From positions 1,786,501 through 1,850,500 of the forward strand of contig NZ_CP067087.1 of the NCBI RefSeq assembly GCF_016745095.1: a DNA stretch of 64,000 bases, read 5' to 3'. This DNA is from Croceicoccus sp. YJ47 (GTDB lineage: Bacteria; Pseudomonadota; Alphaproteobacteria; Sphingomonadales; Sphingomonadaceae). Made by a program: the position numbers and the translations under genes. Below the pieces are notes generated by a model, which was given only the letters and a program-made list of their open reading frames with translations, searched no databases and was not told the origin of the DNA. Shown piece after piece: positions 60,143 through 64,000 of the stretch. Position 1 is the stretch's first letter, and every line of letters starts with the position of its first letter.

Positions 60143-62044
60143 ATGATCCGTAAAGCAACGCTTGCCCTTTCCGTCGCCGCGATCGCGATGGTGCCCGCCC
60201 TTTCCGCCCATGCACAGGACCGGCAGGCGCCCGCCCCCGTGCTGACCACGCCGGAGGCGCAGGATGCGTGGACCTATGCCGAACCGGCCGAGGCGCGGGT
60301 GAGCCATGTCTCGCTCGACCTCGTCACCGATTTCGACAATCGCCGCATTTACGGCACCGCCACGCTCGACATCACCGCCGGCGACGATGCCGATACGCTG
60401 GTGCTCGACGATGCGGGTCTGCAGATCGGCACCGTAACCGATGGCGAGGGCAATCCGCTGTCCTACGAACTCGGCGCGGCAAAGAATGTCGATGCCATGG
60501 GCGAGGCGCTGGGGCGTCCGCTCACGATCGCCATCGGCGATGCGCGGCAGGTGCGGATCGACTATGTGTCCGCGCCCGATGCGAGCGCGCTCCAATGGCT
60601 CCCGCCCGAGGCCACGGCCGGCGGTGAGAAGCCGTTCCTCTTCAGCCAGGGCCAGCCGATCAGCAACCGCAGCTGGATCCCGACGCAGGACAGTCCCGGC
60701 ATCCGGCAAAGCTGGGACGCGCGCATCACGGTGCCAGAGGGGCTCGTCCCCGTGATGAGCGGCGTGCGGCAGGCCGGGGACATGCACGAATGGGGCAATG
60801 GCTGGACCAGCTATGGTTTCGTCATGGACAACCCGGTGCCGCCCTATCTCATCGCGCTGGCGGTGGGCGATCTTACCCATCGCGATCTCGGCCCACGGTC
60901 GGGCGTGTGGGCGGAGCCGTCGATGGTGGATGCCGCAGCCGAGGAATTCGGCGATGTCGAGGCGATGATCGACGCGGCGGAGGATCTTTACGGGCCGTAT
61001 CGCTGGGGCCGGTACGACATGCTGCTGCTGCCGCCGTCCTTCCCCTATGGCGGGATGGAAAACCCGGTGATGACGTTCCTGACGCCGACGCTGCTCACCG
61101 GCGACCGGTCCAATACCGATGTCGTCGCGCACGAGCTGGCGCATAGCTGGTCGGGCAATCTGGTCACCAATGCGAGCTGGCGCGACAGCTGGCTCAACGA
61201 AGGGTTCACCACCTATTTCGAAAACCGCATCATGGAATCGCTCTATGGTGCGGAGCGGGCGGCGATGTATGCCGATCTCGACTGGGGTGCGATGATCGCG
61301 GACATCGACGACGCGGGCGGCATGGATGCGCCCTCGACCCGCCTGCATGGCGAACCGGGCGAAACCGCCGGGCAGCTCGATTATTTCAAGGGCAGCACCT
61401 TCCTGCGCACCGTGGAAAAGGCGGTGGGGCGTGACAGGTTCGATGCGTGGCTGCGGTCCTATTTCGACCGCTTCGCGTTTCAGCCGCAGACGAGCGCGGG
61501 GCTGATCGCGGACATGCGCGCCAATCTTTTGACCGATGCGGAATTCGCGGCCATCGGGGTCGAGGACTGGATCTACGGGCCCGGCCTGCCCGGCAATGCG
61601 GTGCATCCCGAATCGGAGACATTGAAGGCCGTCGATGCGCAGCTTGCCGCGTTCAACGCGGGCGGCCCGGCCTCTGCGGTCGACACCGAGGGCTGGGCGA
61701 CGCAGCAATGGCTGCGCTTCCTGCGCGGGATCGACCGGACGCAGGATGCCGCGCGCCTTGCCGAGCTGGACAATGCGCTGACCCTGTCGAACAGCGGCAA
61801 CGCCTATGTGCAATCGGCGTGGTTCGAACTGGCCATTGCCAATCGTTACGAACCGGCGGTGCCGGCGATGCGCGCGTTCCTCGACAATGTGGGGCGGATG
61901 CTGCTCATCCGGCCGATCTATGCGGGGCTTGTGGAGCAGGGCGATTGGGGCATGGAAATCGCGCGCTCCGCCTTTGCGCAATCGCGGTCCGGCTACCACC
62001 CCATCGCCGCCAATATGGTGGAGGGGATCCTGGCCTCCGAATGA
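60143..62044 (+). CDS. M1-family metallopeptidase (aminopeptidase N / leukotriene A4 hydrolase type), secreted
   Basis: A 633-residue exported zinc aminopeptidase. The signal peptide covers residues 1-24 (ending LSAHA). The exopeptidase motif GGMENP is near residue 304 and the zinc site HELAHSWSGN near 330, with the third ligand in WLNEGFTTYFE 18 residues on. The C-terminal helical domain from about 480 resembles the leukotriene A4 hydrolase type. The start at 60143 follows AGGA at 6 nt. It probably trims peptides in the periplasm. Confidence 0.95.
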   Translation: MIRKATLALSVAAIAMVPALSAHAQDRQAPAPVLTTPEAQDAWTYAEPAEARVSHVSLDLVTDFDNRRIYGTATLDITAGDDADTLVLDDAGLQIGTVTDGEGNPLSYELGAAKNVDAMGEALGRPLTIAIGDARQVRIDYVSAPDASALQWLPPEATAGGEKPFLFSQGQPISNRSWIPTQDSPGIRQSWDARITVPEGLVPVMSGVRQAGDMHEWGNGWTSYGFVMDNPVPPYLIALAVGDLTHRDLGPRSGVWAEPSMVDAAAEEFGDVEAMIDAAEDLYGPYRWGRYDMLLLPPSFPYGGMENPVMTFLTPTLLTGDRSNTDVVAHELAHSWSGNLVTNASWRDSWLNEGFTTYFENRIMESLYGAERAAMYADLDWGAMIADIDDAGGMDAPSTRLHGEPGETAGQLDYFKGSTFLRTVEKAVGRDRFDAWLRSYFDRFAFQPQTSAGLIADMRANLLTDAEFAAIGVEDWIYGPGLPGNAVHPESETLKAVDAQLAAFNAGGPASAVDTEGWATQQWLRFLRGIDRTQDAARLAELDNALTLSNSGNAYVQSAWFELAIANRYEPAVPAMRAFLDNVGRMLLIRPIYAGLVEQGDWGMEIARSAFAQSRSGYHPIAANMVEGILASE

Positions 62045-62088
62045 TGGCATGGAACGGGCACGGCGGGGCTTTACCATTTCGTCGTGCC

Positions 62089-62136
62089 CGTTAATCTTTG
62101 GGCGCGTTAATCTTTGGCCCCGTTAATCTTTGGCCA
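62089..62136. repeat. Triple 16-bp tandem repeat upstream of the serine hydrolase gene
   Basis: Three copies of CGTTAATCTTTGG plus three variable bases start at 62089, 62105 and 62121, an exact 16-bp period with a 13-bp identical core. They occupy the space between the M1 peptidase stop and the ribosome site of the serine hydrolase gene. They could be an array of regulator binding sites or a replication-slippage tract. Confidence 0.9.
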
Positions 62137-62162
62137 ACGCTCACCATGCTATCGGGGAAGAC

Positions 62163-63197
62163 ATGCTGGGACTGAACCTTACGAACATCCGGCGGACGGC
62201 GATGTCCGCATTTGCCGCAATGGGCCTTGGCGCCGCCGGTCTCGCGATGACCGCCGGCGCCGCGCAGGCGCAGAGCTTCGAGGAATTCTTGAAGAGCGAG
62301 AACGGCGCCGTTCTCGACGGGCGCGAACGGGTGCGCGACGTGCCGCCCGCGCTGCGTCAGGCGCTCTTTGCCGTGGCGCAGCCGGACAATGGCCGCATCG
62401 GTGTCGCCGCGCTCGATCTTAATACCGGGGCGGAGGTTTCCATCCTGGGGGAGCAGGCCTTCCCCATGGCCAGCACGTCGAAAATCGCGATCGCGGCGAC
62501 GTTCCTCGCCGGTGTGGATGCCGGGCGTTACAGTCTTCAACATAAATATCCGTTGATGATCCCGGTCGCGTCGAAGGCATTTTCGACGCCCGTCGCCCCG
62601 GTGAAGCCGGGCATGATGCTCACCGCGCAAAGCCTGATCGAGCTGATGATCACGCGCAGCGACAACACCGCGACCGATGCGATGCTGGCCGCGGTCGGCG
62701 GGCCGAAGGCGGTGACCGCCTGGCTGCGCAGCGCCGGCATCGATCGGCAGCGTATCGACCGCGACATCGCGACATTGGTGCGCGACGATGGCGAGTTCGA
62801 TCCCGCCCTCGTGGTGGATGAGCGCGACAGCACGCCGCCCGCCGAAATGGTCGAGCTTATCGCCGGCCTGTATCAGGGCAAATGGCTCAGCCCCAGAAGC
62901 CGCGACGTGGTCATCGGCGCGATGACCCGCACCGTGACCGGGCGCAGCCGGATCAAGGCGGGCCTGCCCTCCGGCGTGGAATTCGGGCACAAGACAGGCA
63001 CGCTCAACAATACGGCGAGCGACGTCGGCTTTGTCGAAATGCCCGACGGGCGCGTGATCGTCATGGCGATCTACGTCACCGGGCAGGGCGGCCGGGCACA
63101 GCGCAGCCAGAAGATCGCGTCCATCGCGCGCACGCTCTACAACGGGTTTGCCCAGAATCGCTATGCCGGGAACGAGGCGGGTCGCCGTACCCCTTGA
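62163..63197 (+). CDS. Class A beta-lactamase-like serine hydrolase, exported
   Basis: A 344-residue exported protein. The ATG at 62163 follows GGGGAAG. A signal peptide with a long basic lead ends near AAQAQ (residue 37). The serine hydrolase motifs are S104-T-S-K107, S166-D-N168 in ITRSDNTATDAM, and KTG 277-279 in GHKTGTLNNTASD. The class A omega-loop ExxLN (Glu166/Asn170) is not present in the matching region between DRDIAT and DERDSTPPAEM, so hydrolytic deacylation may differ. It could be a beta-lactamase relative or a periplasmic peptidoglycan-acting enzyme. Its stop overlaps the next gene's start by 4 nt. Confidence 0.88.
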   Translation: MLGLNLTNIRRTAMSAFAAMGLGAAGLAMTAGAAQAQSFEEFLKSENGAVLDGRERVRDVPPALRQALFAVAQPDNGRIGVAALDLNTGAEVSILGEQAFPMASTSKIAIAATFLAGVDAGRYSLQHKYPLMIPVASKAFSTPVAPVKPGMMLTAQSLIELMITRSDNTATDAMLAAVGGPKAVTAWLRSAGIDRQRIDRDIATLVRDDGEFDPALVVDERDSTPPAEMVELIAGLYQGKWLSPRSRDVVIGAMTRTVTGRSRIKAGLPSGVEFGHKTGTLNNTASDVGFVEMPDGRVIVMAIYVTGQGGRAQRSQKIASIARTLYNGFAQNRYAGNEAGRRTP

Positions 63198-63688
63198 CGC
63201 ATCTGTGCATCATGGGGCCGAGCGGGTGCGGTAAGTCCACGCTCGGCCGCGCGCTTGCCGACAGGCTTGCGGTCCCTTTCATCGAGGGGGACGATCTGCA
63301 CGGGCCTACCAATGTGGCGAAAATGGCGGCGGGTCACGCGCTCGACGATGCGGACCGGATGCCGTGGCTCCGCGCGCTGGGGCATGCGCTTGCCGCATCG
63401 GATGGCGCGGTGGCGAGCTGTTCCGCGCTCAAACGTGATTATCGGGACGGGTTGCGGGCGGCTTGCCCGGATGTGCGGTTCGTCCTGCCCGAGCTGACCA
63501 TGGCGCAATTGCATGCGCGGATGACCGGGCGCGAGGGGCATTTCATGCCGCCGGCGCTACTGGCCGATCAATGTGCGGTGCTGGAACGGCCCGATGCGGA
63601 CGAAAACGCGATCCTGGTCAAGGGCGACATGCCAGTGGAGCGGCAGGTCGAGGCCGTCCTGCGCGCGCTTGGCCCAGAGCCGGAATAG
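63194..63688 (+). CDS. gntK: Gluconokinase (GntK/IdnK type)
   Basis: A 164-residue P-loop kinase that phosphorylates gluconate to 6-phosphogluconate. The Walker A is IMGPSGCGKSTLGRAL, followed by PFIEGDDLHGPTNVAKMAAGHALDDADRMPWL, the gluconokinase signature, and VASCSALKRDYRDGLR and REGHFMPPALLADQ. The TTG start at 63194 overlaps the preceding stop as TTGA and supplies the first beta strand (LTHLCIMG); ATG 63212 would delete it. It is cytoplasmic and feeds the Entner-Doudoroff or pentose phosphate route. Confidence 0.94.
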   Translation: MTHLCIMGPSGCGKSTLGRALADRLAVPFIEGDDLHGPTNVAKMAAGHALDDADRMPWLRALGHALAASDGAVASCSALKRDYRDGLRAACPDVRFVLPELTMAQLHARMTGREGHFMPPALLADQCAVLERPDADENAILVKGDMPVERQVEAVLRALGPEPE

Positions 63689-63746
63689 GGCGAGAACAGG
63701 CCGTAATCGTGCGACAGGGGCGGTGCGTGGCCGAAATGCAGGCACG

Positions 63747-63777
63747 AAAAAGGGCGCGAAGGATATCCCTCGCGCCC
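63747..63777 (-). terminator. Rho-independent terminator of the right-edge gene
   Basis: On the minus strand an 8-bp GC-rich stem (GGGCGCGA / TCGCGCCC) with a 10-nt loop is followed by five T residues. It starts 26 nt after the stop codon of the truncated gene at the right edge, and may also affect gntK transcripts from the other side. Confidence 0.75.
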
Positions 63778-63803
63778 CAATTCTTTACGCGAATGCGTAA
63801 GGA

Positions 63804-64000
63804 TTAGTCGGCCTGCGCTTCGGCAACCGTCTCGTCCTGCATGTCGGCTTCGGCTTCGGCAGCAGCCTGGTCGACGTCGGTGGCGACATCGTCAGCCATC
63901 ATTTCGGTCTCGGTGCCCAGCTCTTCCATCTCGGCGCCAGCGGCGTCCATGTTGGCTTCGGTGTCAGCAGCCATCGAGTCAGCGGTCATTTCCGCGTTCT
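63804..64000 (-). CDS. Partial acidic Ala-rich protein, 3' part
   Basis: The C-terminal 65 or so residues of a protein running off the right edge: the frame is open upstream of Met at 63989 (N-A-E before it), so the start is outside. The visible part is low-complexity Ala/Glu/Asp/Met (for example MEELGTETEMMADDVATDVDQAAAEAEADMQ), compatible with a helical or disordered acidic tail. It resembles in composition the lipoprotein at 39275-39586. Function unknown. Confidence 0.6.
   Translation of the reverse strand, partial: NAEMTADSMAADTEANMDAAGAEMEELGTETEMMADDVATDVDQAAAEAEADMQDETVAEAQAD

Overview
The window looks like a chromosomal segment of a high-GC alphaproteobacterium, most likely order Sphingomonadales (an Erythrobacteraceae or Sphingomonadaceae type). 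The assignment rests on gene content and order: a large gltB/gltD pair, a methionine synthase split into two genes behind an ArsR-methyltransferase regulator, a RibA with a long N-terminal extension, intracellular PHB depolymerase, LptC-LptA behind a short RNase D, and secreted M1, M13, M24 and S9 peptidases. The species cannot be named from sequence alone. Coding is dense, many neighbours overlap by 4 nt (ATGA), and no gene-free stretch exceeds 300 bases.

Layout. 1-691: two minus-strand genes of uncertain, possibly phage-tail-like, type. 815-9771: a surface polysaccharide cluster with four glycosyltransferases, a Wzx-like flippase, gmd plus a gmd-like paralogue, and fcl; the enzymes would supply GDP-4-keto-6-deoxymannose and GDP-L-fucose. 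9914-12583: lptA, lptC, RNase D and ung. 12596-15157: phenylalanine/tyrosine catabolism (hppD, phhA) with a divergent Lrp-type regulator. 15126-21701: a GNAT acetyltransferase, gltD and gltB. 21931-25187: PHB depolymerase and a doubly broken ABC exporter. 25343-31672: M13 peptidase, small membrane proteins, rpmG, a LolA-like carrier, xthA and ribA.

31679-39166: one minus-strand operon read as ArsR-methyltransferase, metF, metH N-part, metH C-part, recQ, with a perfect inverted repeat in front of it. 39275-43897: two small lipoproteins, then arfB, an RluA-type pseudouridine synthase, an aminotransferase and pabB-pabC, all chained by 4-nt overlaps. 43953-46692: a two-component system and an EF-hand protein. 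46915-51937: aminopeptidase P, a divergent S9 oligopeptidase, a DUF2939 protein and a thioesterase. 51934-55509: a 7TM diguanylate cyclase, and alanine dehydrogenase with its divergent Lrp-type regulator. 55506-59585: ftsK interrupted by an in-frame amber codon, a ThiE-like protein, a YggS-type PLP protein and a small GNAT. 59697-64000: tRNA-Thr(GGU), a small hypothetical, an M1 aminopeptidase, a class A beta-lactamase-like serine hydrolase, gluconokinase, and the C-terminal end of an acidic Ala-rich protein.

The most notable observations are the in-frame TAG in ftsK, the frameshift plus in-frame TAG in the ABC exporter, a Gly-to-Tyr change in the nucleotide-binding motif of Fcl, a 16-bp triple tandem repeat before the serine hydrolase, a CATATAAAG-N4-CTTTATATG operator before the methionine operon, and nearly identical TGC-AAT-GCA boxes about 60 bp upstream of both gmd and phaZ. 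I found no CRISPR array, complete insertion sequence or integrase, and nothing I can call a wholly new system.
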